Below are positions 7,251-18,709 of a stretch of DNA of 32,109 nt, piece after piece. Location: the NCBI GenBank assembly GCA_937951645.1, contig CALFBM010000070.1, positions 1-32,109 of the forward strand, given 5' to 3'. Each line of letters opens with the position of its first letter. Position 1 is the stretch's first letter. A model generated the notes under the pieces. That model was not told where the DNA came from. It was given only the letters and a program-made list of their open reading frames with translations, and did not search any database. The translations under genes were made by a program, and so were the position numbers. This stretch comes from an uncultured Rhizobiaceae group bacterium. Its GTDB lineage: Bacteria > Pseudomonadota > Alphaproteobacteria > Rhizobiales > Rhizobiaceae.

Positions 7251-8861
7251 TCAGTGACTACCCCCAAAAGAACCTGTACGAACAGAATAATCCACGACCA
7301 GTTCGTAATCCGGATCATCATCTGAATCTACGATCAACTGGCCTGCGCGATTGAGCAGGTTATGGCAATCATGGCTCAGGTGACGCAACTGGATTTCCTT
7401 GCCTTCAGCTTCATATTTGGTTGCCAGATCTTCAATTGCCTGAAGCGCTGACTGGTCAACGACACGGCTTTGCATGAAGTCAATGATGACGAGTTTTGGG
7501 TCGCCCTTGATGTCAAAGAGTTCAGAAAAGCCATCGGTTGAACCAAAAAAGAGTGGGCCTTCGATTTCATAAACCTTGGTGCCTTCATCTGTTGTTTTTG
7601 CAACTGCGTGGATGCGTTTTGATGCGTTCCAGCTATAGGCGAGGGCAGAAACAATGACGCCAACAACCACTGCAACTGCAAGATCGCTCATCACGGTTAC
7701 AACGGTTACCAATATCATGACCAGTGCATCTGTTAATGGGATGCGGCGCAGGATGGTGAGGGACTGCCAGGCGAAAGTGCCGATCACAACCATGAACATG
7801 ACGCCGACAAGGGCTGCCAAGGGGATTTGTTCAATAAGGCTTGAGGCAAACATGATAAAGACCAGCAGGAAGAGCGCTGCTGAAATGCCAGAGAGGCGTG
7901 TGCGGCCACCCGATTTTACGTTAATCATCGACTGGCCAATCATTGCACAGCCCCCCATGCCACCGAAGAAACCTGTCACGGTATTTGAAACACCTTGTGC
8001 AATACATTCCTGCGAAGCACCGCCACGCCTGCCAGTGATTTCACCCACTAGATTAAGTGTCAACAGGCTTTCAATCAGACCAATGGCTGCCAAGATTAAT
8101 GCGTAAGGGAAAATGATTTTTAGTGTTTCAAACGTTAATGGAACCATCGGAATGTGCCAGGTTGGCAGGCCGCCCTCAATGGAAGCCAGATCACCGACAA
8201 CAGGCACATTAATGCCAAAGACAATCACCATGCCTGCAACAATGCCGATACCTGCAAGAGGGGCAGGTACTATGTTGGTTATTTTAGGAAAAACCCAAAT
8301 AATACTCATCGTCAAACAAACAAGTGCAAGGGTGAGAACAAGCGGGATACCGTCCATCCAGACCTGTGTCCCGTCTGGTCCTGCTGTTTTAAATTGTGAA
8401 AGTTGAGCCAGAAAAATCACGATTGCAAGGCCATTTACAAAACCAAGCATCACGGGATGAGGAACAAGTCTGATAAACTTCCCCAGCTTGAAGATGCCTG
8501 CCAGAATTTGCATGATGCCCATTAAAACAACGGTTGCAAAAAGATATTCAACGCCGTGCAGTGCCACAAGTGAGACCATGACCACTGCAAGCGCACCTGT
8601 TGCACCGGAAATCATGCCCGGGCGACCGCCGAATATGGCTGTAATTAATCCAACAATAAACGCTGCATAAAGCCCGACCAATGGCTCTACCCCTGCAACA
8701 AATGCAAAAGCTACTGCCTCTGGCACAAGTGCAAGCGCTACAGTCAGGCCAGACAGAATTTCTATCTTGATACGGTTTGGCGTAAAGGTTTCAACCGCCG
8801 CACGACGGCTCTCGCCAATAGACAAGCGTTCAGCAAATGCTGCAAAGGTGGATTTTACCAT
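7251..8861 (-). CDS. SulP-family inorganic anion transporter with STAS domain
   Basis: A 536-residue inner-membrane permease. Residues 1-420 hold a dozen or so hydrophobic helices, with the SulP signature near the start ([23 protein letters not shown]) and the conserved [29 protein letters not shown] region. Residues 429-520 form a cytosolic STAS domain ([23 protein letters not shown]). SulP proteins take up sulfate, bicarbonate or related anions (established); the substrate is not decided here. It is the first gene of a likely minus-strand run with the ThDP decarboxylase and the EamA transporter. Why an anion permease should be linked to a 2-oxo-acid decarboxylase is unclear; bicarbonate/CO2 handling is one thought. 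Confidence 0.9.
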   Translation of the reverse strand: MVKSTFAAFAERLSIGESRRAAVETFTPNRIKIEILSGLTVALALVPEAVAFAFVAGVEPLVGLYAAFIVGLITAIFGGRPGMISGATGALAVVMVSLVALHGVEYLFATVVLMGIMQILAGIFKLGKFIRLVPHPVMLGFVNGLAIVIFLAQLSQFKTAGPDGTQVWMDGIPLVLTLALVCLTMSIIWVFPKITNIVPAPLAGIGIVAGMVIVFGINVPVVGDLASIEGGLPTWHIPMVPLTFETLKIIFPYALILAAIGLIESLLTLNLVGEITGRRGGASQECIAQGVSNTVTGFFGGMGGCAMIGQSMINVKSGGRTRLSGISAALFLLVFIMFASSLIEQIPLAALVGVMFMVVIGTFAWQSLTILRRIPLTDALVMILVTVVTVMSDLAVAVVVGVIVSALAYSWNASKRIHAVAKTTDEGTKVYEIEGPLFFGSTDGFSELFDIKGDPKLVIIDFMQSRVVDQSALQAIEDLATKYEAEGKEIQLRHLSHDCHNLLNRAGQLIVDSDDDPDYELVVDYSVRTGSFGGSH

Positions 8862-8926
8862 TGTGGTCTTTCAAGGATATTTAGTTCATTCGTTATGCCA
8901 ATAAAGAGGTTTGGTCATTTTGGCTA

Positions 8927-8950
8927 GGGGGGATTTTAAGTATGCCCCCC
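8927..8950. repeat. G6/C6 inverted repeat in the sulP upstream region
   Basis: Six G (8927-8932) and six C (8945-8950) are separated by 12 bases in the 240-base gap between the SulP start and the end of the sugar dehydrogenase gene. It could fold as a short GC hairpin in the SulP leader or act in termination of the upstream gene, but there is no T-run. Nothing else convincing is seen in this gap. Confidence 0.3.
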
Positions 8951-9101
8951 AATTCTGTTTTCTGCCTCCCTGCAAATAAGGGGTAATTTGTTGGAGAAAG
9001 AAATTTAATTGGGGAAAGAATGAATTGTTACGGTAAAGACCAAAAGCAAAAACAACAGTTTTTGTTACTGTCAATGTATAGTTTCATTTAGAGCTACGCT
9101 T

Positions 9102-10244
9102 CTATTCACTCGTTACTCGCAACAGCTTACCCTCGCTATCGTCTGTTAATAGCCAGAGGGCTCCGTCAGGAAAGCTGCGAACATCACGAATTCTTCCATA
9201 TTCGCCTTCCAGTATTTGTTCTTCATGAATCACTTTGCCATCCCTGATTTCCAGTCTTGATAATAGTTGGTCTTTCAGGGCACCTGCAAAGAGGTTGCCT
9301 TTCCATTCAGGGATCAGATCACCTGAATAAAAGTCAAGACCTGATGGTGCGATGGATGGATCCCAGTAATAGACGGGTTGTTCAAGCCCTGGTGCAGAGG
9401 TGCCTTTGCCGATTTTTCCGCCAGAATAATGTCTGCCATATGAGATAATTGGCCAGCCGTAGTTTTTGCCAGCTTGGGGGATGTTTATTTCATCGCCACC
9501 TCTTGCGCCATGAGAGAGTGTCCAAAGCTCGCCTGTTTCCTTGTTTAGCGTTGCGCCTTGGGGGTTTCTGTGACCCAGAGACCAGATTTGTGGAAGTGCT
9601 GATTTTCCATCCGCGAAAGGATTGTCGGTTGGTATGCTCCCGTCCTTGCCAATGCGCAGCACTTTGCCTGCTGAATCAAACGGGTCTTGGGCACGAGGTC
9701 TGCCACCACGATCTCCTGTTGTGATAAAGATGTTTCCACTTGGTCCAAAGACAATGCGTGAACCAAAGTGTCTTGTGTTGCTGGTTGTTTTATCCATTGA
9801 AAACAAGGTTTTGACTTTGCTTAAATGCAGGCGGGGGTTTTCTTCGAATGTAGCTGATGCAATTGCTGTTCCTGCACCACCCAAAAAGGCAGGGTCCGAG
9901 AATGTGAAAAATATGGTGTTGTCTGCATCAAAATCCGGGCTTGCTGCAATGTCCAGCAATCCACCCTGTCCATTGGCCCAGACTTTTGGTACGCCATCCA
10001 CTTTTTTGATTTCGCTTGTTTTCGGGTTTACCAATTTCAAGGTTCCGCCACGTTCCGTGACTAAAATATTCCCGCTTGGAAGCATGGTCATGCCCCATGG
10101 ATGTACCAGTCCGCTTGCAATGCTTTCTACTTTAATCGTTGTTTTTTCAGTCTTGAAGTTTTGAATCCTCGTTTCAGCAAGACTTGCTGAGGACATATAT
10201 TTCATTAACATGATGAATGTAATGAAGCATGAAAACTTGCGCAT
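9102..10244 (-). CDS. Periplasmic PQQ-dependent aldose sugar dehydrogenase-like protein
   Basis: A 380-residue exported protein. Residues 1-23 are a signal peptide (cleavage after SASLA). The rest matches the soluble glucose/sorbosone dehydrogenase beta-propeller: LVHPWGMTMLPSGNILVTERGG (around residues 46-67), GQGGLLDIAASPDF, TRHFGSRIVFGPSGNIFITTGDRGG, SLGHRNPQG and GEYGRIRDVRSFPDGALWLLTDD. Family members such as E. coli YliI/Asd bind PQQ and oxidise aldoses in the periplasm (established). AAGGAG lies seven bases before the ATG. It is transcribed alone, divergent from the PH-domain protein gene across 57 bases. PQQ synthesis genes are not in the window, so the cofactor must be made elsewhere or taken up. 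Confidence 0.87.
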   Translation of the reverse strand: MRKFSCFITFIMLMKYMSSASLAETRIQNFKTEKTTIKVESIASGLVHPWGMTMLPSGNILVTERGGTLKLVNPKTSEIKKVDGVPKVWANGQGGLLDIAASPDFDADNTIFFTFSDPAFLGGAGTAIASATFEENPRLHLSKVKTLFSMDKTTSNTRHFGSRIVFGPSGNIFITTGDRGGRPRAQDPFDSAGKVLRIGKDGSIPTDNPFADGKSALPQIWSLGHRNPQGATLNKETGELWTLSHGARGGDEINIPQAGKNYGWPIISYGRHYSGGKIGKGTSAPGLEQPVYYWDPSIAPSGLDFYSGDLIPEWKGNLFAGALKDQLLSRLEIRDGKVIHEEQILEGEYGRIRDVRSFPDGALWLLTDDSEGKLLRVTSE

Positions 10245-10301
10245 GATGGTCTCCTTGGCTTAAACTCGGGGAATCATTGTCAAAATGATATAGGGCGCGT
10301 G

Positions 10302-10814
10302 ATGAATGACACAAATGCCAATTTAGTGTTTGAAGCCGATAGTGGCTTGATACTGGAAAAAAATGAAGCTCAAAATCAAGGAGTTCCCTTGTTTTCAGCG
10401 CATTGGCATATTTTTGCGCCAACCATTATTATTTTGGTTGCTTATTCGCTCTCCTGGTTGCTGCTTGCGCTGGCTGACATGAGCGCCAGTAATTTGGCAA
10501 GGCTCTTTATCGTTGTGATGTCTGTGTTTGTTCCTCTCCTGGCAGCCCATGCTTTTCTTAGATATCAAACCATTCGTTTACAGGTAAATGATGATTGTCT
10601 TTTTTGTCATCCTGGTTGGCCAAAAGACTTGCCAATTGAGATTCCGATCTCAATGATCAAAAAAATTGTTGTCAAGCGTGGTCTTTCCGGGAGGCTTTTT
10701 GGTGGCGGTACAATTGTTTTGCATGTTGCAGCTGAAAATAAAATTGTTATTGCGGACCTGGCAGAGCCTGATGCTGCAAAGCAGGCAATTACTGATGCAA
10801 TGTCAAAAAGCTGA
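10302..10814 (+). CDS. Membrane protein with bacterial PH-like domain
   Basis: A 170-residue protein of unknown function. Two hydrophobic helices (about residues 32-57 and 65-86; IFAPTIIILVAYSLSWLLLAL and LARLFIVVMSVFVPLLAAHAFL) are followed by a soluble part of about 80 residues. The pattern IRLQVNDDCLFC, IPISMIKKIVVKRGLSGRLFGGGTIVLHVA and IVIADLAEPDAAKQAI resembles DUF304/bPH-type membrane domains, in which beta strands read out a 'lives next to the membrane' signal. The start could also be a GTG at 10299; AGGG at 10292-10295 is better spaced for the ATG at 10302. No partner gene is adjacent. PH-like assignment is by pattern only. Confidence 0.6.
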   Translation: MNDTNANLVFEADSGLILEKNEAQNQGVPLFSAHWHIFAPTIIILVAYSLSWLLLALADMSASNLARLFIVVMSVFVPLLAAHAFLRYQTIRLQVNDDCLFCHPGWPKDLPIEIPISMIKKIVVKRGLSGRLFGGGTIVLHVAAENKIVIADLAEPDAAKQAITDAMSKS

Positions 10815-10874
10815 TTTTTATGGGGGGCGAGCGATAGGAGCATTTGCCTCAGATAGCCTTGCCCCTATCGCCCT

Positions 10875-10901
10875 TAGCCTGAGTAAACCCGGGCTATTTT
10901 T
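10875..10901 (+). terminator. Probable terminator after the PH-domain gene
   Basis: TAGCC (10875-10879) and GGCTA (10892-10896) are followed by five T. Just upstream an eight-base inverted repeat (GCGATAGG 10831-10838, CCTATCGC 10864-10871) adds more structure, so the 3' end of this message is strongly folded. The short stem makes the call moderate. Confidence 0.45.
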
Positions 10902-10906
10902 GTAAG

Positions 10907-11083
10907 TCAGATCACGGACTGACTTGTACTCATGGTTGTTTGCCAGATTGCGAAGCCTGTTGAGAGAAAGGCGATCACAATAACAGCAGATATGGCAAAC
11001 AAATTTCCCCATCGCTTTTTCAAGGCAATGTTATGTACTGAATATGTCATCCAGATATTTCGATTATGGTGTTGTTGCCGCAA
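10907..11083 (-). CDS. Possible 58-residue single-span membrane protein
   Basis: A small ORF that begins with TTG (11081-11083), preceded four bases upstream by a near-perfect GGAGGGG ribosome site. An alternative ATG at 11050 (47 residues) has no ribosome site. The product has a basic N-terminal part (...ALKKRWGN) and one strong transmembrane helix (LFAISAVIVIAFLSTGFAIW, residues about 29-48), then a short polar tail, as expected for N-in small membrane proteins. No family recognised. It lies in the 529-base space between two plus-strand genes and is transcribed opposite to them, 32 bases after another small minus-strand ORF. Confidence 0.45.
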   Translation of the reverse strand: MRQQHHNRNIWMTYSVHNIALKKRWGNLFAISAVIVIAFLSTGFAIWQTTMSTSQSVI

Positions 11084-11115
11084 CTTACCCCTCCAATCCT
11101 TTATGCTGCCGCGTT

Positions 11116-11313
11116 CTAAGCCCAATGTAATTCGGCCAGCATTGATTTGGTAGGTTCAGTATCTGGAAATTTAAGGCAGAGTTTTGGAAGTAAAAAGGAT
11201 AAAACGAGGTTATCTTGTGGCTGAATTGAGGCTTTTGCTGCCTTTAAGTAAACTAAAAAATGATGGATAATAAGGCTTTGTGAGTATTCTATTTTACTTT
11301 TACCTTGCTTCAT
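11116..11313 (-). CDS. Possible 65-residue protein of unknown function
   Basis: An ATG-started ORF with codon use similar to the real genes around it. It is predicted to be largely helical (YSQSLIIHHFLVYLKAAKAS, then VLSFLLPKLCLKFP). No ribosome site is visible before the ATG, and no family is recognised. It ends 32 bases before the TTG of the 58-residue ORF, so the two could form a small operon divergent from the D-Ala-D-Ala carboxypeptidase gene. It could equally be chance open frame. Confidence 0.3.
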   Translation of the reverse strand: MKQGKSKIEYSQSLIIHHFLVYLKAAKASIQPQDNLVLSFLLPKLCLKFPDTEPTKSMLAELHWA

Positions 11314-11343
11314 TATGATATAAAATGAACTTGAGCATGGGCA

Positions 11344-13987
<2,644 letters not shown>

Positions 13988-14010
13988 CGGCTCACAGTAT
14001 GAATTTTGAG

Positions 14011-14041
14011 AACCCGCCCGGCTCTGCTCGGCGGGTTTTTT
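14011..14041 (+). terminator. Strong intrinsic terminator after aatA
   Basis: AACCCGCC (14011-14018) pairs with GGCGGGTT (14030-14037) across an 11-base loop and runs into a T-tract ending at 14041. It lies 23 bases after the stop codon. Confidence 0.9.
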
Positions 14042-14182
14042 ATTATTGTCTTCTGCCTTGGGTAAAAAGTAATTAGTCTCAACCCAACTAGTGCTTAATG
14101 AATTTATCCATGATTGAGTTAGCTGTGCCCGCCCTAGTTTGATATAAGATTGCCAAAGCAAGTATTTGGGAATTAAGCAGGA

Positions 14183-15424
14183 ATGGCAATTGAACATGTG
14201 AATACCCTTGTGGTGGGTGGTGGTCAGGCTGGTCTTGCCATGAGTGAGCATCTGGGCAAGCTTGATGTTGAACACCTGATTTTGGAGCGTGACCGGATTG
14301 CTGAACGCTGGCGCACAGCAAGGTGGGATTCTTTGGTTGCCAATGGTCCTGCGTGGCATGATCGTTTTCCAACGAAAGAATTTGCGGATACAAGTCCTGA
14401 CGGGTTTCCCACTAAAAATGGTGTTGTTTCTTATTTTGAGGAATTTGCAGAACAGATCAATGCGCCTGTCCGGTGTGGCGTTAGCGTTAATTCCGTTCAC
14501 CAAAAACCGGATGGTTCTGGTTTTGAAGTTGAAACATCACAAGGTTTGGTTGTAGCCAGAAATGTAGTTGCTGCAACGGGGCCTTTTCAAACTCCGGTTA
14601 TCCCATCCATCATCCCTGAAGAAGCCAACGTAACGCAAATTCACTCCACAGGCTATCGTAACCCGAAGCAAATAACCGAAGGTGCTGTTTTGGTTGTGGG
14701 AGCAGGTTCGTCCGGTTCCCAGATTGCGGATGAACTGCTGCGCGCCGGACGAGAGGTTTATCTTTCCGTTGGTCCGCATGATCGCCCACCAAGAAGTTAT
14801 CGTGGCAAGGACTTTGTCTGGTGGCTTGGTGTGCTTGGCAAATGGCAAATGAAAACGCCTCCTGCAGGACGAGAGCATGTAACCATTGCCGTTAGTGGTG
14901 CGCATGGAGGAAGTACGGTTGATTTTCGGGAGTTTGCATCACGAGGAATGACGCTTGTAGGAATGACGCAAGACTGTAAAGATGGTTTGCTTTCCTTTGC
15001 ACCGGACCTGGCTGGAAACATTGCAGAAGGAGACGCAAATTATCTATCTGTTCTTGAAGAAGGCGATGTATATATAGAAAAAAACAAACTTGATATGCCT
15101 CTTGAAGAGGAAGCCAAAGTTATTGGCCCTGACCCTGAATGCGTTACTAATCCCATTCTTGAGCTGGATTTGGGCAAGGCTGGGATTAAAACAATTATCT
15201 GGGCAACCGGTTTTGTGCAGGATTTTAGCTGGCTGAAGGTTGATACATTTGATGAGAACGGTAAACCGCAACATGAGCGTGGGGTATCAAATGTTCCGGG
15301 AATTTATTTTCTTGGATTGCCGTGGTTATCCATGCGAGGATCGTCTTTTATATGGGGTGTTTGGGAAGATGCCAAATTCCTGGCAAACCATATTGCTACC
15401 CCCAAGGCCTGGCCCAAGGATTGA
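14183..15424 (+). CDS. FAD/NAD(P)-dependent flavin monooxygenase-like oxidoreductase (CzcO/FMO type)
   Basis: A 413-residue class-B flavoprotein. GGGQAG at 12-17 binds FAD, GAGSSG at 173-178 binds NAD(P)H, and ATGPF at 131-135 is the usual motif after the FAD domain. ERWRTARWDSLVANGPAW (about 41-58) is typical of CzcO-like and FMO/Baeyer-Villiger-like enzymes that add oxygen to N, S or carbonyl groups (family knowledge). It is followed after six bases by an ArgE-type deacylase and faces the Rieske/RidA/DUF1028 operon. I infer it oxygenates an intermediate of the same pathway. The ATG has AGGA almost adjacent, a tight ribosome-site spacing; a GTG five codons in is a less likely alternative. 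Confidence 0.82.
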   Translation: MAIEHVNTLVVGGGQAGLAMSEHLGKLDVEHLILERDRIAERWRTARWDSLVANGPAWHDRFPTKEFADTSPDGFPTKNGVVSYFEEFAEQINAPVRCGVSVNSVHQKPDGSGFEVETSQGLVVARNVVAATGPFQTPVIPSIIPEEANVTQIHSTGYRNPKQITEGAVLVVGAGSSGSQIADELLRAGREVYLSVGPHDRPPRSYRGKDFVWWLGVLGKWQMKTPPAGREHVTIAVSGAHGGSTVDFREFASRGMTLVGMTQDCKDGLLSFAPDLAGNIAEGDANYLSVLEEGDVYIEKNKLDMPLEEEAKVIGPDPECVTNPILELDLGKAGIKTIIWATGFVQDFSWLKVDTFDENGKPQHERGVSNVPGIYFLGLPWLSMRGSSFIWGVWEDAKFLANHIATPKAWPKD

Positions 15425-15430
15425 ACCCTT

Positions 15431-16585
15431 ATGAAGACTCAAGACCTGCTGAGAGATTTGATTGCATTTCCAACGGTTAGTGCAAACCCGAACCGGGCGT
15501 TGATTGATTATTGTGCGACCCTTTTAAAAGATGCGGGTGCAGACGTTACAATCATCGAGGACAAGGTTGAGAATAAAGCCAATCTTTATGCAACGGTTGG
15601 CCCCTTGGATATCCCCGGCGTTTTGTTGTCAGGGCATACTGATGTTGTGCCTGTTGAAGGTCAGGAATGGACTGTTCCACCCTTTGAGATGAGTGAAGCG
15701 GATGGTAAATTGTTTGGGCGTGGTACGACGGACATGAAGGGCTTTGTTGCAAGTGCATTGTCAGCAGCGCTTAGAGCTGGTGAAATGAACCTGACAACGC
15801 CCTTGCATCTTGCACTTTCCTATGATGAGGAAATTGGCTGTATTGGCGTTCGTTCCATGATTGACATGCTGGCTAATGCGCCTTTTCGCCCACGGTTTTG
15901 TATCGTGGGTGAGCCAACGCTGATGTCTGTCGCAACGGGGCATAAGGGTAAAACTGCTTGTCATGTAACTTGCACTGGGCGAGAAGCGCATACTGCACTT
16001 GCACCTAATGCCTTGAATGCCATTCATCTTGTTTGTGACATGATTTCATTTATTCGGGAGTTGCAGGAAGAAATTGTTGCCACTTCAACGCACGATAATG
16101 ACTATGATATTCCTTACACAACACTTCATGTTGCTAAAATTGAGGGTGGTATAGCCGCTAATATCGTACCCAATCATGCCGGTTTTCGTTTTGAAATCAG
16201 AAACATGTTTGAAGACAATCCTGAACTTCTGCTTGGTAAAATTAAGGAGCATGCGGAGAAATTGCTTGCACCTCTTCGAGAACAATTCCCTGAAGCATCC
16301 ATAGATATTGCGATTACAAATACCTATCCGCCCTTGAGTACGGCCAAAGATTCTGACGTGGTCGGTTTCGTTAAATCGCTTACAGGATCAAATGCCACCA
16401 TTAAGGTGGCCTTTGGAACGGAAGGTGGTTTGTTTTCATCTCAACTGGGTATTCCGACCGTTGTATGTGGGCCTGGCTCAATGGAGCAGGGGCACAAGCC
16501 TGATGAATTTGTGAGTGTGGACCAACTGGCCAAATGCGATGCAATGCTTGACGCCCTGCTGAACAGGCTTGTGGCTGGCATCTAG
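15431..16585 (+). CDS. argE: M20-family deacylase, acetylornithine deacetylase type
   Basis: A 384-residue di-zinc amidohydrolase. The metal and catalytic residues are visible: H69 and D71 (LSGHTDVVPV), D101 (GRGTTDMKGF), the general base E133-E134 (YDEEIGCIGV), and VGEPT further on. The dimerisation domain lies in the middle (about 175-285). The best family match is ArgE, which releases acetate from N-acetylornithine. Because it is coupled to a flavin monooxygenase and opposes a Rieske operon, it may instead hydrolyse an N-acyl or N-formyl catabolic intermediate. Its stop codon overlaps that of the convergent lysR gene in a shared CTAG (16582-16585). Confidence 0.8.
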   Translation: MKTQDLLRDLIAFPTVSANPNRALIDYCATLLKDAGADVTIIEDKVENKANLYATVGPLDIPGVLLSGHTDVVPVEGQEWTVPPFEMSEADGKLFGRGTTDMKGFVASALSAALRAGEMNLTTPLHLALSYDEEIGCIGVRSMIDMLANAPFRPRFCIVGEPTLMSVATGHKGKTACHVTCTGREAHTALAPNALNAIHLVCDMISFIRELQEEIVATSTHDNDYDIPYTTLHVAKIEGGIAANIVPNHAGFRFEIRNMFEDNPELLLGKIKEHAEKLLAPLREQFPEASIDIAITNTYPPLSTAKDSDVVGFVKSLTGSNATIKVAFGTEGGLFSSQLGIPTVVCGPGSMEQGHKPDEFVSVDQLAKCDAMLDALLNRLVAGI

Positions 16586-17514
16586 TCAGGCAGGATTACA
16601 CCGGGCAGTCCATTTTTTTCTACATGCTGTTTTACGTGTTCAAAGAAGGCCTCAACAATACGGGAACGATGATCTACCTGTTTTGTGACAAGGCCAAGAA
16701 CGAGTGGGCGGATGCTGTCGGTTAGTGGCAGAAATACAAGCTTCTCTCCATCTGGCGCAAACTCTGATATGGTTCGCATGTTTACGAGACTAAATCCGTA
16801 TTGATTGGCAACAAGACTGCGAACGACTGATAAATCAGATGTGCGCTCTGTGACATTAGGACGAACCTTGCAGGAATGAAAAACAGATAGGAAATATTCA
16901 CGGCTTATGGGTAAATCAAGCAAGACCATGGGTTCTTGCTCCAACTCTTTTAGACAGATGGAACCCTTTTTTGCCAATGAATGATTTGCAGGTAACATGA
17001 CATAAGGCGGCAGGGAAATAATCTTGTCAAAGGCAATATCTTTTGGAATTTCCATGTCATAGGTAATTGCAATATCAATTTCTGCACGCCCCAACATGTT
17101 AAAGAGATCTGCCTGATTTGCTTCATGCAAGGTAATATTTGCGTCCGGATATCTGGTCTCAAATGACCTGCGTATTGCTGCACTGACCAAGGGAGCAACG
17201 GTTGTCAGTGTACCAATGGAGATCGGCCCGCGTGGCTTGTTGGAAATATCACCTGCCAGATTATTTAACGCTGCCGCATCATCCAAAATGCGTTTTGCCT
17301 CGTTAAAGATGCGTCTTCCGCCGGGCGTCAGGGACAGGCCCTGGGCGTGATGGCGTACAAATATCTGAATGCCAAATTCAGCTTCCAACTGGCTGATTGC
17401 TGCAGATATTGAAGGAGAGGAAACGTTTACACGTTCAGAGGCAAGCGCGATGGTTCCTGCCTCTCCTACCGCAACGAGGTATTCCAATTGTCTGAATGTA
17501 AAGCGTAAGGGCAT
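16582..17514 (-). CDS. LysR-family transcriptional regulator (Rieske operon)
   Basis: A 310-residue regulator. The N-terminal winged helix (1-60) reads FTFRQLEYLVAVGEAGTIALASERVNVSSPSISAAISQLEAEFG. The periplasmic-binding-like effector domain covers about 90-300. AGGTGA lies nine bases before the ATG. It is the last gene of the minus-strand run, 46 bases after the second Rieske gene, so it is probably co-transcribed with the enzymes it controls. The effector would be the pathway substrate or an intermediate (inference). It sits between the operon and the convergent FMO-argE pair and could govern both. Confidence 0.9.
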   Translation of the reverse strand: MPLRFTFRQLEYLVAVGEAGTIALASERVNVSSPSISAAISQLEAEFGIQIFVRHHAQGLSLTPGGRRIFNEAKRILDDAAALNNLAGDISNKPRGPISIGTLTTVAPLVSAAIRRSFETRYPDANITLHEANQADLFNMLGRAEIDIAITYDMEIPKDIAFDKIISLPPYVMLPANHSLAKKGSICLKELEQEPMVLLDLPISREYFLSVFHSCKVRPNVTERTSDLSVVRSLVANQYGFSLVNMRTISEFAPDGEKLVFLPLTDSIRPLVLGLVTKQVDHRSRIVEAFFEHVKQHVEKNGLPGVILPD

Positions 17515-17560
17515 GCAAATTTATCACCTGTCTATATTCACAAATCAAGCAAAGAAAAGT

Positions 17561-18709
17561 TTAATTTGAATGGCTATCTTGTTTGGCGAGCCAGAGCAGA
17601 AAATCATGAACGGTTCCTTCGTAATCAGGACCGGCCAGTGGCCCACCTATTGCATGAATTGAGCGAAATGAAGATTGCATGATTTCAAGCTTTTCACGAT
17701 CTTCGCGGTTCACATCTTCCCATAAAGCAATGCGCTGATTGATTGTATCTTCATCCAGTTCATTGCCGTAGGCAGACATGGTCCAGCGTACTTCAATTGT
17801 CTCTGCTGTCAGGGGACGTATCATCAGTGTTACCAAAAGCGATGATGCAATGCTTGTGACCTGACACGGAAATATGGAAAATAATGTTGAGCGATGTCTT
17901 GCTTTGTCGGTTAGGCCCGGTGCGCCTTTCCCGCGATAAGGAATATCCTTGGGGTAATTCGCGTAATAGCTGGTGAACCCATCGCCAGACGCTGCTTTCT
18001 CGCTCAATCCTGTAGGTGTATAGCCATGAAGTGTTTCAGGGTGGACAACTGAAAGATGGTACCCTTCCATAAAATTCTCAACCAGACACTTCCAATTGGT
18101 TTTCCAGATTTCACTTGCTGAATGCACGATACGATAATTTTCCGGCTCATAAGCACCAATCAGCTTTTCAAGTCCTGTTAGTTCTTTGTCGAGGTCATGG
18201 GGTGTGTCATTTAAACAAACATATATGAACCCATAACGTGTCTGACATGCGAACTCACCAAGTTTGCAGGTTTTTGGATCAAAGCCCTTGTTGTTCATGC
18301 GGGCTGCACGCAACAAAGTGCCATCAGTGCTGTACATCCACGCGTGATATGGGCAGGTAAAACGCCTGGTGTTTCCAGAACCTTCAGCCAACCGCATTCC
18401 ACGGTGGCGGCAAACGTTGGATAGGGCTTTAATACCGGATTGATCGTGAACAATAATCAAGGGTTCGCCAAGTAAACTGAGTGTAATGTAATCCCCAATG
18501 CCGGCAAGTTCATCAACGCGTCCGACACAATGCCAGCCAGATTTCAAAACAGTTGCGCATTCATATTCAAAGTATGGCTGGTCAGTATAGAAGTAACCTG
18601 GAAGGCCTCTGGTTGCGTCTTGTGGCGCTGATGCAATCAGGGCAAGTTCCTGCCTCATTGCTTCGACACGTGGTGTCATTAAAGTTGAATGATTTACCTG
18701 TTCATTCAT
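17561..18709 (-). CDS. Rieske non-haem iron oxygenase, alpha subunit (first copy)
   Basis: A 382-residue oxygenase component. The Rieske 2Fe-2S ligands are C100, H102, C119 and H122 (CRHRG, CPYHAW). The mononuclear iron histidines are H218 and H223 in ENFMEGYHLSVVH. E215 stands where most Rieske oxygenases have the bridging Asp, as in CntA/YeaW carnitine monooxygenase. Such enzymes hydroxylate or N-dealkylate betaines (family knowledge). I chose the ATG at 18707-18709, which overlaps the end of the DUF1028 gene by eight bases and has GGAG nine bases upstream; the frame is open 54 bases further. No dedicated reductase gene is in the window. Substrate unknown; probably a quaternary or methylated amine. 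Confidence 0.88.
   Translation of the reverse strand: MNEQVNHSTLMTPRVEAMRQELALIASAPQDATRGLPGYFYTDQPYFEYECATVLKSGWHCVGRVDELAGIGDYITLSLLGEPLIIVHDQSGIKALSNVCRHRGMRLAEGSGNTRRFTCPYHAWMYSTDGTLLRAARMNNKGFDPKTCKLGEFACQTRYGFIYVCLNDTPHDLDKELTGLEKLIGAYEPENYRIVHSASEIWKTNWKCLVENFMEGYHLSVVHPETLHGYTPTGLSEKAASGDGFTSYYANYPKDIPYRGKGAPGLTDKARHRSTLFSIFPCQVTSIASSLLVTLMIRPLTAETIEVRWTMSAYGNELDEDTINQRIALWEDVNREDREKLEIMQSSFRSIHAIGGPLAGPDYEGTVHDFLLWLAKQDSHSN

Noticed and set aside
7654-8106. 150-residue open frame on the plus strand
   Set aside because: It is antisense to the SulP permease; its Thr/Pro/Arg-rich composition is typical of a reversed membrane-protein gene.
8886-9074. 62-residue open frame upstream of SulP on the minus strand
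   Set aside because: It has no ribosome site, odd composition, and occupies the space where the SulP promoter is expected.
9622-10164. 180-residue open frame on the plus strand
   Set aside because: It is antisense to the sugar dehydrogenase gene, which has a signal peptide, ribosome site and conserved motifs.
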